The notes: generated by a model from the letters alone, not told the origin. A stretch of 54,094 nucleotides of DNA from Planctomycetaceae bacterium (GCA_013823135.1 PNLP01000047.1:1-54094); one strand, 5' to 3'; numbered from the stretch's first letter, positions 1-8,176 are shown. Translations and numbers: made by a program.

Positions 1-522
1 TAACGCTAAATTGAGTGTATTTGCACACACGACCCGAATCGTTGTCGGAATCATGCGGAGTGCCTTGCTCCCGTCGTGACTGTTCGTGAGCAGCACATAG
101 GGCCGAATCTCGTCTTCGCCAGCCGCTCGCAACGTCTTCGGCAAGCGAGCGAGTATCCAAACTTGGCGACCGCCCCTCAACGAGCCAGCGGTTTCGTACA
201 CCGCGAGTTTCTCCTGCACGATTGCGTCGAAGAACTCGAATGCTGCGCGGTTCTGGAACACGCGATAGCCGGTTGAGACCACTCCGAGAATGGCTTTGGT
301 ATCTGAGCGGATGTTGGCGACGCGGCCAGTGACTTCATGCTCGATGCCTTCGCATCGGGCCACGAGATTCCATTGCTGGACAACCCAATCGAGGCCCGCA
401 AGATGCATTGCTTCCGAACTACTTTGTGCTTCACTGACGTTCTGGCCGAGTTTGTGCCACGGCGGATCGCCCGCAACCATCACAGCGGGACGGCCGGTGG
501 TCATGTCGATTTCATGTGCCAT
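1..522 (-). CDS. DUF932 domain protein, 3' part cut by the window edge
   Basis: An open frame of 174 codons runs from an ATG at 522 to the window edge without a stop. The product begins MAHEIDMTTGRPAVMV and holds features I associate with DUF932 phage/plasmid-like proteins: an early PPWHKLG segment, GLDWVVQQWNL, a GVVSTGYRVFQNRAAFEFF stretch, and VWILARLPKTL followed by LLTNSHDGSKALRMIPTTIRVVCANTL. DUF932 proteins are usually 250-400 residues, so roughly the C-terminal half is missing. A strong Shine-Dalgarno (GGGAGG) lies about 7 bases upstream of the ATG. Such proteins are common on phages, plasmids and integrative elements; their biochemical role is unknown. Transcription probably starts from the promoter at 575-602. 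Confidence 0.82.
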   Translation of the reverse strand, partial: MAHEIDMTTGRPAVMVAGDPPWHKLGQNVSEAQSSSEAMHLAGLDWVVQQWNLVARCEGIEHEVTGRVANIRSDTKAILGVVSTGYRVFQNRAAFEFFDAIVQEKLAVYETAGSLRGGRQVWILARLPKTLRAAGEDEIRPYVLLTNSHDGSKALRMIPTTIRVVCANTLNLAL

Positions 523-574
523 GTGATTCCCTCCCAGTTAAAGCCAGCAGAACCATCACAACCTCTCTACAGAT

Positions 575-602
575 ATTATACAACTAAAGACATACTTGTC
601 TA
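575..602 (-). promoter_or_regulatory. Leftward sigma-70-like promoter for the DUF932 gene, with overlapping operator
   Basis: On the minus strand a TAGACA hexamer (597-602) is followed after 16 bases by a perfect TATAAT (575-580), about 53 bases upstream of the DUF932 start codon. An inverted repeat AGACA-N4-TGTCT (588-601) covers the -35 element and the spacer. The divergent gene is an Xre-type regulator, so this is the natural operator for autoregulation and repression of the DUF932 gene. The elements are visible; repression by the neighbour is inference. Confidence 0.5.
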
Positions 603-676
603 TCGACATCTTTTCGGGTTGTTGCAGTGAAGCAGACAGACTACAGTTGTTGCTTTCTGAACTCAGGAGTTCCGCT

Positions 677-1042
677 GTGAGCAAAAAGGTCAGCAAAGAA
701 ACTCTCGGCCAGCGGCTCCAGAGGCTGAGGCGGGAGGCAGGTCTTACTCAGGCAGAGGTCGCCGAAAAATCGGAACAGTCGCTCCCAAATCTCCGGAACT
801 GGGAGGGAGACCACCGCACGCCGGGGCTGTGGTCAGCACTGCAACTGTCCCGCGTGTTCGGGGTCAGCCTTGAGGCGTTGGCGGAGTGCGCGGCCCCGGA
901 CCCCAAGGTGAAGCGGGACCGGAGCAAGCGGCCCAGACAAGAGGGTGGGCGACCAAGAGGAAGGCCGAAGGGGAGTGGGGCTTCAGACAAGCCGGATGTG
1001 AAGGCCGATGCGGACACTGGGAAAAGGGGGCGTAACTCCTGA
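677..1042 (+). CDS. Xre-family HTH regulator with basic C-terminal tail
   Basis: The 121-residue product has a Cro/CI-type helix-turn-helix: TLGQRLQRLRREAGLTQAEVAEKSEQS at about residues 9-35, followed by LPNLRNWEGDHRTPGLWSAL and an LSRVFGVSLEALAE segment. The tail is basic and Pro/Gly rich, with GGRPRGRPKGSG resembling an AT-hook (a minor-groove DNA-binding motif). The GTG start at 677 is chosen because AGGAG lies 7 bases upstream; the in-frame ATG at 596 would place the start inside the divergent promoter region and adds 27 residues unlike an Xre N-terminus. It is divergent from the DUF932 gene and separated from it by the operator at 588-601, so autoregulation is likely. The target DNA is not known. 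Confidence 0.8.
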   Translation: MSKKVSKETLGQRLQRLRREAGLTQAEVAEKSEQSLPNLRNWEGDHRTPGLWSALQLSRVFGVSLEALAECAAPDPKVKRDRSKRPRQEGGRPRGRPKGSGASDKPDVKADADTGKRGRNS

Positions 1043-1152
1043 CGAGTCGGGGTTACCTGACTGATGCCGTCGCGATGTTGGTGTGAAAGACCTGATGAGG
1101 CTTCTTGATTCCAGAATTCGCGGTTTAGCGGAGAAGCCGCACTGTCGTCCGA

Positions 1153-1806
1153 TCAGGCGGATTCGGAAGGCTTTGGCAGGTATCGTTGCATCTCGCGTTC
1201 GTTGTCTTCGTTCATGCCTTGAATCCCGCGCCGAAGGTGGCAAATGAGATTATCGAGGTTTGAGTAGGACACTTGGAAGTCAAAGAGTGTTGTCGATTCC
1301 GCAAAGTAACCGTCGATGTCGTTGATAATGCCCTTGAACTCAGCGCACACGTCAATGATGTTCTGGGTTGTGAGTGGCAGTTGCAACGGCGTAGTCAATG
1401 CGGTCGAGCGGTCGCGGTGAGCGAGGACTTTATTCCGTAGTTCCCCGATGTGTTTCAGGATGGCGTCGAGCTTCGCATATCGTGCCTGCACCGCGTCGAG
1501 AAGGGTCGGCGCGTTACCGTATTCACGGATGAGTTCAAAGAGATACCGAAGGGTCAGGTTGGGCTTGTTCTTCCCACTGACGGGCGGGTCCATGAGTCGC
1601 GCAATCGAGATTGTAAGATCGGTTGAAAGCGAGTCCTCAAAGAGACAGAAGACGGTAGCGGTGCGTTCAAAAAGGAGAGCGCGGTTGTCTTGGTTCAGGT
1701 AAGCGTTTTGGTAGAGCGTCATCTTCCACGCGAGCATCATCATGTCGTCGCGAAGGGCGTCAAACGCGGGCGTGATTTCGGGAGGGAATCCGGGGGGAGT
1801 TCGCAT
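1153..1806 (-). CDS. HEPN/AbiU2-like protein
   Basis: The 217-residue, mostly helical protein contains ELRNKVLAHRD at about residues 123-133. This fits the R-x4-6-H signature of HEPN domains, which are often RNases in toxin-antitoxin and abortive-infection systems. The whole architecture (N-terminal helices, TDLTISIARLMDPPVSG, then the RNKVLAH motif) resembles the AbiU2-like HEPN family. AbiU proteins were first described as lactococcal phage-abortive proteins. No obvious antitoxin partner is adjacent; the next gene leftward is the Xre regulator on the other strand. A function in phage defence is inferred from family and context only. The catalytic Arg and His are both present. Confidence 0.62.
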   Translation of the reverse strand: MRTPPGFPPEITPAFDALRDDMMMLAWKMTLYQNAYLNQDNRALLFERTATVFCLFEDSLSTDLTISIARLMDPPVSGKNKPNLTLRYLFELIREYGNAPTLLDAVQARYAKLDAILKHIGELRNKVLAHRDRSTALTTPLQLPLTTQNIIDVCAEFKGIINDIDGYFAESTTLFDFQVSYSNLDNLICHLRRGIQGMNEDNEREMQRYLPKPSESA

Positions 1807-1886
1807 GGTTCTGTCCGAAGTGGAAGATAACCGGTAGCACAGACGATAGCCGAGATGGAGGCGAGTCCCCGGCCCCCGATGAATAG

Positions 1887-2243
1887 TTACTGCTTCGCCG
1901 CCGCTTGGAACGCCGCCTTCGACTTCGTGATGGCTTCGGACTGGCTGATGAGCGTGTCCGCGACGTACCCGACTTCCTTATCCGTCGCCGACTCAAGCCG
2001 CTTCGCTGCTTCGAGCGAGTCGCCGAACTTGTAGTCGAAGTAAACCGCCATGTCGTAGTCGGCTGGGTTGGTGACATCCTCGACAGCGGCCTTGCTCCGG
2101 TTGGTCACTTCGGTCAAGTCCAATACCGACTTGCCTACCACCTGTTCATCTCGGTTCGATGACGACGCCATCTTTCGGGCTGTCGCCAAAACTTCCTCAG
2201 CAGGAACAACGAACTCAAACGAGATGCTGACTGATTTGGGCAT
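1887..2243 (-). CDS. Small hypothetical protein
   Basis: A 118-residue acidic, alanine-rich, probably mainly helical protein that I do not recognise. It begins MPKSVSISFEFVVPAEEV; there is no signal peptide or membrane segment. The ATG at 2243 is preferred over upstream starts because AAGGA lies 9 bases in front of it and the upstream extension is Cys/Arg-rich. It is co-directional with the AbiU2-like gene, 80 bases away, so the two may be co-transcribed. A TGAAAGGT/ACCTTTCA inverted repeat (2299-2324) lies 56-81 bases upstream of its start. Confidence 0.55.
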   Translation of the reverse strand: MPKSVSISFEFVVPAEEVLATARKMASSSNRDEQVVGKSVLDLTEVTNRSKAAVEDVTNPADYDMAVYFDYKFGDSLEAAKRLESATDKEVGYVADTLISQSEAITKSKAAFQAAAKQ

Positions 2244-2298
2244 GGTCTTTTCCTTGTTAGAATTTCTATCCACGCATCGTACCACAGTCGCACATTCC

Positions 2299-2324
2299 TG
2301 AAAGGTTGGTAGCAGCACCTTTCA
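2299..2324. promoter_or_regulatory. Inverted repeat, possible operator, in the 2244-2574 gap
   Basis: TGAAAGGT (2299-2306) and ACCTTTCA (2317-2324) are perfect inverted copies separated by 10 bases. They lie upstream of the minus-strand gene ending at 1887 and within the divergent gap to the P-loop gene at 2575. Spacing suits a dimeric regulator, but a hairpin is also possible. Apart from this and the motif at 2531-2542, I see nothing else in the gap. Confidence 0.35.
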
Positions 2325-2530
2325 CAACTTCGCACTGCATCCCATTTATCCCATAGCTTTCTCCGACGCAGGCAGGTCGGCGGTAGCAACCCCACAACCC
2401 GTGAAATCTCGCTCGCATTTCACCGTGTTCCACGTCAAGCATTCTCCATTTCTGCCCCCTGATTTCCCCAGGAAAATAAGGACGGACCCAGCTTCAGGGC
2501 CGTGGTGGGGCTGTAGCGACTTCTCCCCGT

Positions 2531-2542
2531 TTCGGGTAGAAT
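2531..2542 (+). promoter_or_regulatory. Candidate promoter core TTCGGGTAGAAT
   Basis: The twelve bases TTCGGGTAGAAT end 33 bases before the P-loop ATPase start. An almost identical TTCGGGTAAAAT (3425-3436) lies 44 bases before the PLD nuclease start. Each contains a -10-like hexamer (TAGAAT, TAAAAT) with a GGG extension, and a clear -35 is lacking. The shared motif suggests a common promoter type for the two genes; this is inference from two copies. Confidence 0.35.
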
Positions 2543-2574
2543 GAACGGGTTCCGCAACACCGGAGGATGCAGCG

Positions 2575-3024
2575 ATGGAACGAACGATGATCGCCCTTTG
2601 GGGCATCTCGAACTTGGGCAAGACGACCACGATTCGGCGTGTTTACGACACGTTGCGAAGGGAAGGCCGGGTCATCGACCCAGGCCGTCCCTCCCGAAAG
2701 GAAGTAAAGGCGGCAGTCCTGGAAATCGACGGGGTGAAGGTCGGCTTCGCCAGCCCCGGTGACATCGCCGAAATCCTGGAAGAGAACCTGGAACCTTTGA
2801 TTGCGGCGGGGTGCGTGGTCATCGTCTGCGCCACCCACACCAAGGGCGGGACGGTCGATATGGTTCGTCAGCTTGCTTCCCAGGCCAACCCCGCTTACAA
2901 GCTCGTCTGGATCGAAAAGGCGTGCAGACAAACCGACCACGACAACGGGAATCAGAAGAAGGCTGACGAGATCATCGCCGAAGTCCGCAAGGCAGTAGCG
3001 AACGCTCAACTTGTGGAAGCCTGA
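2575..3024 (+). CDS. Small P-loop NTPase
   Basis: A 149-residue protein whose N-terminus has a clear Walker A loop, GISNLGKT at residues 10-17, followed by TIRRVYDTLRREG. A hydrophobic strand ending in CVVIVCATHT (about residues 79-90) would be the Walker B/next core strand, and KLVWIEKACR follows. This is about the size of a minimal ATP/GTP-binding module, smaller than kinases or helicases, and the substrate cannot be told. GGAGG lies 8 bases upstream of the ATG. Its ribosome-site context (GGAGGATGCAGCG) resembles that of the genes at 3111 and 8177. It sits in the defence-type island and might act as a sensor or regulatory NTPase; this is speculation. Confidence 0.65.
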   Translation: MERTMIALWGISNLGKTTTIRRVYDTLRREGRVIDPGRPSRKEVKAAVLEIDGVKVGFASPGDIAEILEENLEPLIAAGCVVIVCATHTKGGTVDMVRQLASQANPAYKLVWIEKACRQTDHDNGNQKKADEIIAEVRKAVANAQLVEA

Positions 3025-3110
3025 ACACCGCTCTGTTCACCTTCCGCCGGGTTCTGGGCGGGGTTAGGATGGTTCTGGTTTCGCTCCTTTACCTGATCGG
3101 AGTGCGAGCG

Positions 3111-3353
3111 ATGGCGACGGCAACGATGAACGACTTCGTGTTCCTCTGCGATGCCCGTTGGGACGACCCAGAGGCGATGAACGCGAACAACCTGGAGCGG
3201 GTCGAACACGTCCCGGTCCACATCTTCCGACACCGGACGACCGGTCAACTTCACATCATCATGTTTGAAGACGACCGGATGGTCCCGGCCCCGACGCACA
3301 TCGTCCAAGAATCTGAACTGTACGGCGTGCCCCCTGGGGCGCTGAACGGGTGA
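3111..3353 (+). CDS. Small hypothetical protein, paralogous 5' end to 8177
   Basis: An 80-residue protein beginning MATATMNDFVFLCDARWDD. I do not recognise the family. The ATG at 3111 is preferred to an upstream ATG at 3069 because GGAG stands 9 bases before it and because the same leader plus first codons recur, diverged, at 8160-8200. The upstream ATG would add a hydrophobic stretch with no ribosome site. It is followed 20 bases after the stop by a strong intrinsic terminator (3374-3402), so it forms its own transcript end. Confidence 0.55.
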   Translation: MATATMNDFVFLCDARWDDPEAMNANNLERVEHVPVHIFRHRTTGQLHIIMFEDDRMVPAPTHIVQESELYGVPPGALNG

Positions 3354-3373
3354 GTTGTCGAGATGTCGAAGGG

Positions 3374-3402
3374 AAAAGCTGGGATCGCCTCCCGGCTTTT
3401 TT
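3374..3402 (+). terminator. Rho-independent terminator
   Basis: The stem AAAAGCTGGGA (3374-3384) pairs with TCCCGGCTTTT (3390-3400), with one T-G wobble and a 5-base loop. It is followed by an uninterrupted T run (3397-3402). It starts 20 bases after the stop of the gene ending at 3353 and separates it from the PLD gene. Confidence 0.8.
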
Positions 3403-3479
3403 CGTGCGCCGGGACGACTCTGGCTTCGGGTAAAATACGACTTGAAAACATCGGGTAGCCGCAAGTCCAGAGCGAAGCC

Positions 3480-4721
3480 ATGAAGCTACTTACCTGCGCC
3501 GCCGCAATCGAAGCCGAACTTACTCGTCTCATCGGCGAGTGTCGATCTTGCCAAGTGGCCGTTGCCTGGGCATCGGTCGGGTTCGAGGCGTTCGACCTTG
3601 TGCGAGGCCAGAAGAACAAGATTAAGCGGATGGTGGTTGGAACTCACTTCTACCAGACGCATCCGGATTTCATCGAGACGTTTTTAACGCACCCCAATGT
3701 TCGGTTCGTTCTGAACCCCAGCGGCGTGTTCCACCCGAAGGCGTACCTGTTTGAAATGGCGGGGTCGAAGTGGGAGTGCGTCGTGGGAAGCCCGAACTTC
3801 ACCCAGGCGGCATTCGGCGGCAATGATGAAATGGCCGTGTTGATGACGAACGGCGACGTTGGAGCGGCAAGCGCGTTTGGCGATCTTCAACAGGCTATCG
3901 ACCAGTATTGGGAGAAAGCCACGGTACTCACGCCCGGCGAACTTGCTGGCTACCGTGATATGTGGAAACGGAAACAACCCGCACTTCGGAACGTGTTGGG
4001 ACAATACGGAAACCCACAGCAAGAAACCGAAGGCGACAAGGGGAAGTCACCCGTCAACGTCCCGCTGCTACGGATGAGTTGGGACGAATTCTTCAAGCAA
4101 GTGAAATCAGAAATCGACCACCCGCCGCACGATCACAGCCTCGAAGGCCGGCTGAAGGTGATGCGGGCTGTGAAAAAGATATTCGCAGACCACAAGGAGT
4201 TTCAAAATGTTGATGATGCCGGGCGGGAACATATTGCTGGCTTGGCAAACAGCGGAGACGTGTTCTTCCTTTGGTTTGGAAGTATGAGAGAGGTGGGGAA
4301 ATTCTGGACAGCGATTCAAAGCAATGACAAGAACCTGTCGGTAGCCCTGGACCAGATACCAGCTACAGGTGCGATCACTAGGGAGCAATACCTGGAGTAC
4401 ATCAAGCACTATCTGAAAGCCTTCCCAGAAGGGCGACACGGAGTTCCAACAGCAAGTCGCCTACTTGCCATGAAGCGGCCCGACACATTTGTGTGTTTCA
4501 ACAAGAGGAACCTGGAAGGGTTGTGTACCGCTTTCGGGATCAGCCACAAAATCGGGTACGAGTACGAAGGCTACTGGGACTCGATCATCGGGCGTATCAA
4601 GGATTCGACGTGGTGGAATTCGCCTTTGCCAACAGACGACAGTGAACGAGAAGTATGGCAATACAGAGCGGCCTTCTTGGACTCGCTGTATTACGACGGG
4701 AAGGATATGCCATCGGCCTAA
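3480..4721 (+). CDS. PLD-family (HKD) nuclease-like protein
   Basis: The 413-residue protein carries one phospholipase D-type HKD motif: H85 and K87 in FHPKAYLFE, then GSPNFTQAAFGGNDE (residues 103-117), which matches the HxK(x)nGSxN...E signature. With a single motif it would act as a dimer, as the restriction enzyme BfiI and the nuclease Nuc do. Residues about 1-150 form the catalytic domain. The remainder (about 200-413) is an unrecognised helical domain, rich in Trp and Tyr near the end (WWNSPLPTDDSE). No lipid-membrane signals are present, so DNA cleavage is likelier than lipid hydrolysis. PLD nucleases also occur in DISARM (DrmC), but no DISARM helicase or methylase is seen here. The kinase-EVE gene follows and may belong to the same module. 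Confidence 0.75.
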   Translation: MKLLTCAAAIEAELTRLIGECRSCQVAVAWASVGFEAFDLVRGQKNKIKRMVVGTHFYQTHPDFIETFLTHPNVRFVLNPSGVFHPKAYLFEMAGSKWECVVGSPNFTQAAFGGNDEMAVLMTNGDVGAASAFGDLQQAIDQYWEKATVLTPGELAGYRDMWKRKQPALRNVLGQYGNPQQETEGDKGKSPVNVPLLRMSWDEFFKQVKSEIDHPPHDHSLEGRLKVMRAVKKIFADHKEFQNVDDAGREHIAGLANSGDVFFLWFGSMREVGKFWTAIQSNDKNLSVALDQIPATGAITREQYLEYIKHYLKAFPEGRHGVPTASRLLAMKRPDTFVCFNKRNLEGLCTAFGISHKIGYEYEGYWDSIIGRIKDSTWWNSPLPTDDSEREVWQYRAAFLDSLYYDGKDMPSA

Positions 4722-4805
4722 CTGGTCGCAGAAGCCCACCCGATTGCGCATTGCGAAGATTCGTCACTTCTCGGCATCGAGAGTTTCACGGCCGACAGTC
4801 CAGGC

Positions 4806-5165
4806 GTGCCGACCCTTGCCGCTTGCTACGCAGCTTCCCGAAATCTGACGCTCACTGCCACTCCCGTCGATCACGACAAGCACAAAAGCAGCACGGCGGA
4901 GCAGCGAGACGAACGCCTCGTTGAACTGGCACACGCGGCCGTGTTGGTCGGCAGCCCGCACGAAGTTCGCGGGTTGCTTGATCGCGTGTTAGCGACGCGG
5001 TTGCGGCTTGAAGGTGCAATGTCGGATCAAAAAGCGAAGCTCGAACGACCAGCGAAGACAACAGAGAATGCTGCTGAAACGGCACCGACTTCGGAACTCA
5101 ATTCACAAGACACAGCAGGAAAATCGGCTTCGCGATCTGGTGGTGCGAAACGGCGTCGGAAATGA
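4806..5165 (+). CDS. Small protein between PLD nuclease and kinase genes
   Basis: A GTG-initiated 119-residue frame. Residues about 1-75 look globular (PTLAACYAASRNLTLTATP, then RDERLVELAHAAVLVGSPHEVRGLLDRV). The last 45 residues are a low-complexity, basic, probably disordered tail ending GGAKRRRK. The globular part vaguely resembles a SLOG-type nucleotide-binding fold; this is a weak impression. The frame is the same as that of the PLD gene and stays open all the way back to that gene's TAA (4719-4721). The true start could therefore be an unusual codon further upstream, or this could be the severed tail of a longer PLD protein. Its TGA overlaps an ATG of the kinase frame. Confidence 0.45.
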   Translation: MPTLAACYAASRNLTLTATPVDHDKHKSSTAEQRDERLVELAHAAVLVGSPHEVRGLLDRVLATRLRLEGAMSDQKAKLERPAKTTENAAETAPTSELNSQDTAGKSASRSGGAKRRRK

Positions 5166-5290
5166 CCGTCGCCATCCGTCAGTGGAAGTTTTTGGTGCCG
5201 AGCGTATTTCGGCGTGCCAGCCGACCAAGCATGCGGGATAATCGAACGGCGGCTGACCGAGTATTCTGTTTCGCCAACCAGAGGTTCTCC

Positions 5291-7198
5291 GTGATTGCGT
5301 TCTTCCGGTGCGTCGCCGAGTCGGTGGCGGAGAATGGATTGCGTGGTTTGGCCGAAATGGTGCCCGGCGGTGCGTTCGCGTGTGCCGTCGCAGCCGGTGC
5401 GTGGAAAAAGTATCGCGAACGGAAGAAGGACGCTGAGATTCGCGAGGACATTCAACAACTCGCACAGGCAAATTTCGACGAAGCCCACCAAGCAGCTATC
5501 GAGGCCGTGAAAGCCACTGCACCGCCAACGGCAACAGTCGAGGACAAGCTGAATCTGGAACTGTATCTGTCACAGGTGCCGGGTACTGTGCGGGCGTCCT
5601 TGAAGCGACCCGACGATACTACTGGAAAGACGGTGCCGCCTGCATTCTCGCTGAACTCCGTCGATGACATGGTGAAACTGCTACCGGCTCGTCCACCGCG
5701 ATTCAAACCGAACGGTCCAGTGCCAGGGAAGCCCGGTTGGTCGTTGGTGGAATTGTTGGGTGCGGGCGGATTCGGCGAGGTCTGGTTGGCGCGAAACCGC
5801 ACGATGTTGTCCCTGGGTGGCGCGGTGAAGTTCTGTCACGGTCAGCAGGCCCGCGACTTGAAACACGAGAGTGGGTTGATTGAGCGCGTGATGTCGGCAG
5901 GGAAACACCCAAACATCGTCCCGCTAACCGACGTGTATCTTGAAGGCGACACGCCATGGCTGATGTACGAGTACGTTCGTGGTGGCGACCTTGCGGACTT
6001 AATTCGTTCGTGGCAACTGCTGCCCGCTCCAAAGCGTCTGGCGAAGGCGATCACTGCATTACGCGAATTGGCTTCTGCTGTGGGACACTTTCACCGGCTC
6101 ACGCCCCCCGTTATTCACCGCGATCTTAAGCCCGCGAACATTCTTGTTGATGGCAACGAAACGCCGCGAATCACTGACTTCGGCATCGGTGCGGTGGCAG
6201 CCAAAGCAGCGTTGGGCGAGGAGTCCCGTGGTGGTACGACCGCTGCCGGCCGGCTCATGAGTTACATGCGTGGTTCGCACACGCCACTCTACTCCAGCCC
6301 ACAACAACGAATCGGAGCCGACCCAGACCCGCGAGACGACATCCACGCTCTGGGCGTGATTGGCTATCAGATGCTCACTGGCCACTTGGCGCAGGGTGCA
6401 GGTCCAGACTTCGTGGACGACCTTCATGATGCCGGGGCTTCCGAAGACCTCGTGAGTTTGCTCAAGAAGTGCGTTGCCCAGAATGCCGAGAAGCGACCCC
6501 GCGATGCCATTGAACTTGCGGCAGCACTCTCGCGACTGGGCAACGTCCCGCAGATAATCGTTCCCCCGCCCACCACGCCGCAAGTAACTTCACCCTCCGT
6601 GATAGATATCGCGCCCAAACCCATCACCGTCGCGGAAGAAGAAGAGGAAGACGAGGAACCCGAAGACGGCGACGAGGAACTCGAAGAGCAAGAAAAGTCA
6701 AAAAAGAAGGGTCGGAACAACCAAAGACAGAACGAGTGGGACGGGTTCTGGTTCGTCAACGTGGGCGAATCCAGTGGTGATATCCGAGACTGGGAGGATT
6801 GCCGAAAGTACGGCTTCCTCGCGGCGGGGTGGGGGCCGAAGTATTCCGGTGCCATGAAACGCCTCCCGCTCGGTGCCAGGGTGTTCGCGTACATGAGGGG
6901 TCTGGGATATGTCGGCTACGGGGAAGTGATACAAGAAGCCGTCATGGCCCGCGACTTCACACCGTCCGGCTCAGCCGTCCGCCTGCTCGAAGTCCCGAAC
7001 CTCAAGGGAAACATCGGCCACCACGAGGACGATGAGGACATGGCGGAATGGGTGGTCGGGGTGCGGTGGTCCAAAACCTTCGACCGCGACAACGCAAGAG
7101 GGTTTGGCATGTTCTCCAACCAGCACGTCGTCTGCAAGCTCCGCGAGGAAAAGACCCTCGCGTATCTGCGGAAAGAATTCAACGTCACCGACTGTTGA
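5291..7198 (+). CDS. Ser/Thr protein kinase fused to a C-terminal EVE/PUA-like domain
   Basis: The 635-residue product starts with a helical segment (FFRCVAESVAENGLRGLAEMV) of a type I recall at the start of other planctomycete kinases. The kinase domain spans about residues 148-415: glycine loop GAGGFGEV (~156), AVKFC lysine (~178), HRDLKPANIL (~275) and DFGIG (~296), all catalytic residues present. A very acidic linker (about 448-476) leads to residues about 485-625, with FWFVNVGE, WEDCRKYGFLAAGWG, GARVFAYMRGLGYVGYGEV. That pattern resembles EVE/PUA-like domains, proposed readers of modified bases and often attached to restriction nucleases. The GTG at 5291 is preferred because AGAGG precedes it and similarity begins there; an ATG at 5162 overlaps the previous stop. 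Kinases act in several phage-defence systems (for example Stk2); the role here is inference. Confidence 0.8.
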   Translation: MIAFFRCVAESVAENGLRGLAEMVPGGAFACAVAAGAWKKYRERKKDAEIREDIQQLAQANFDEAHQAAIEAVKATAPPTATVEDKLNLELYLSQVPGTVRASLKRPDDTTGKTVPPAFSLNSVDDMVKLLPARPPRFKPNGPVPGKPGWSLVELLGAGGFGEVWLARNRTMLSLGGAVKFCHGQQARDLKHESGLIERVMSAGKHPNIVPLTDVYLEGDTPWLMYEYVRGGDLADLIRSWQLLPAPKRLAKAITALRELASAVGHFHRLTPPVIHRDLKPANILVDGNETPRITDFGIGAVAAKAALGEESRGGTTAAGRLMSYMRGSHTPLYSSPQQRIGADPDPRDDIHALGVIGYQMLTGHLAQGAGPDFVDDLHDAGASEDLVSLLKKCVAQNAEKRPRDAIELAAALSRLGNVPQIIVPPPTTPQVTSPSVIDIAPKPITVAEEEEEDEEPEDGDEELEEQEKSKKKGRNNQRQNEWDGFWFVNVGESSGDIRDWEDCRKYGFLAAGWGPKYSGAMKRLPLGARVFAYMRGLGYVGYGEVIQEAVMARDFTPSGSAVRLLEVPNLKGNIGHHEDDEDMAEWVVGVRWSKTFDRDNARGFGMFSNQHVVCKLREEKTLAYLRKEFNVTDC

Positions 7199-7334
7199 AT
7201 CCGCGACGCGAAGACCCAAAAGTCTTGGCTCACCAATATCGGCTCTGTTCCCCAAGATTAATCTAGCCGATCTGAGATTGATGATGCGCCGTGTGGGAAG
7301 ATTCCGGCCTGCCCCTGCCAAACCTTCCCCTGAT

Positions 7335-8045
7335 TCACCCTCCCGCTGACTTCGGGGATGTTTTTTTCGCCTCTCGCTTTTTCTTCAGACGTGCAGCTTT
7401 TGCAGGCGCAACGTAGGTTGTATCTATGATGCTCTCGATTATGTGTAATCCGTCGATGAGATCATGGGCGGAAGGCTTTTCAATTTCATGGAGAGCGGCG
7501 TTACCGAGAAACCTTTCTTCGTGCAAAAGTTCGCCTTGGCTTTTCGTCACAAAACCACGTTCTTCCAGCTTTTCGATTTTCTTTTCCAGTGTCCCGCCCG
7601 TGATGCCTTTATTCATGCAGATGGCTTCGACGGTCGCGCGTAAACCACCTGCTGCCAGCGTGCGAATATTGGCGCGGATTGCTTGACAAGTTTCCTGATA
7701 CATCTGCATCACAGGCGCAGGGATTAAATCGTCTTCATCATCAAATCGGTCTTTCGATTTCTTCCCGCTCGTATGGCTCTCATTTTGTCCCGGACCGAAG
7801 AGCTTCAGGGTGTTCTCTTCTCGTTCCCAATGTTCAAGGCCTTCGATCTGCATTCGAGTTATGGCGTATTGCCGCGACTCACACCCCATGCACTCAACAA
7901 AGCGGTGAAACTCGTCGGCAACTGGACAGCCATCGGGACCATCAATGATATGTTCTACCTTCTCGTGCAATACTCGATGGTTCGTGTGGCGGTCTCCACA
8001 CGCGGGACAGAGAACCCACATTTGTTGTTTTGTCGGCGAAGTCAT
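7335..8045 (-). CDS. DUF4145 domain protein
   Basis: The 236-residue protein starts with a likely zinc-binding region (CPACGDRHTNHRV near the N-terminus and CMGCESRQY at about 53-61). It ends with a helical DUF4145 domain: MYQETCQAIRANI, TVEAICMNKGI, the hallmark LLHEERFLGNAALHE at about 174-188, then DLIDGLHIIESIID. DUF4145 occurs as an appendage of type I restriction subunits and as a standalone protein in defence regions; its HEPN-like fold is established but its role is not. It is convergent with the kinase gene. The tail is basic (KKKREAKKTSPK). Confidence 0.8.
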   Translation of the reverse strand: MTSPTKQQMWVLCPACGDRHTNHRVLHEKVEHIIDGPDGCPVADEFHRFVECMGCESRQYAITRMQIEGLEHWEREENTLKLFGPGQNESHTSGKKSKDRFDDEDDLIPAPVMQMYQETCQAIRANIRTLAAGGLRATVEAICMNKGITGGTLEKKIEKLEERGFVTKSQGELLHEERFLGNAALHEIEKPSAHDLIDGLHIIESIIDTTYVAPAKAARLKKKREAKKTSPKSAGG

Positions 8046-8176
8046 TGGTGACTCTCATTGGTGCATGGTTATTTGTTGCATTTATTCCGACACGTCAGAA
8101 GCAGTGATGGTTCACGGAAAGGGAACAAAACCTCGCACGGGGTAATTTTCCCCGTTTATTGATCGGAGAACGAGCG

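Noticed and set aside
3480..7198. A DISARM system based on the PLD nuclease
   Set aside because: No helicase (DrmA), DrmB or methylase gene is present.
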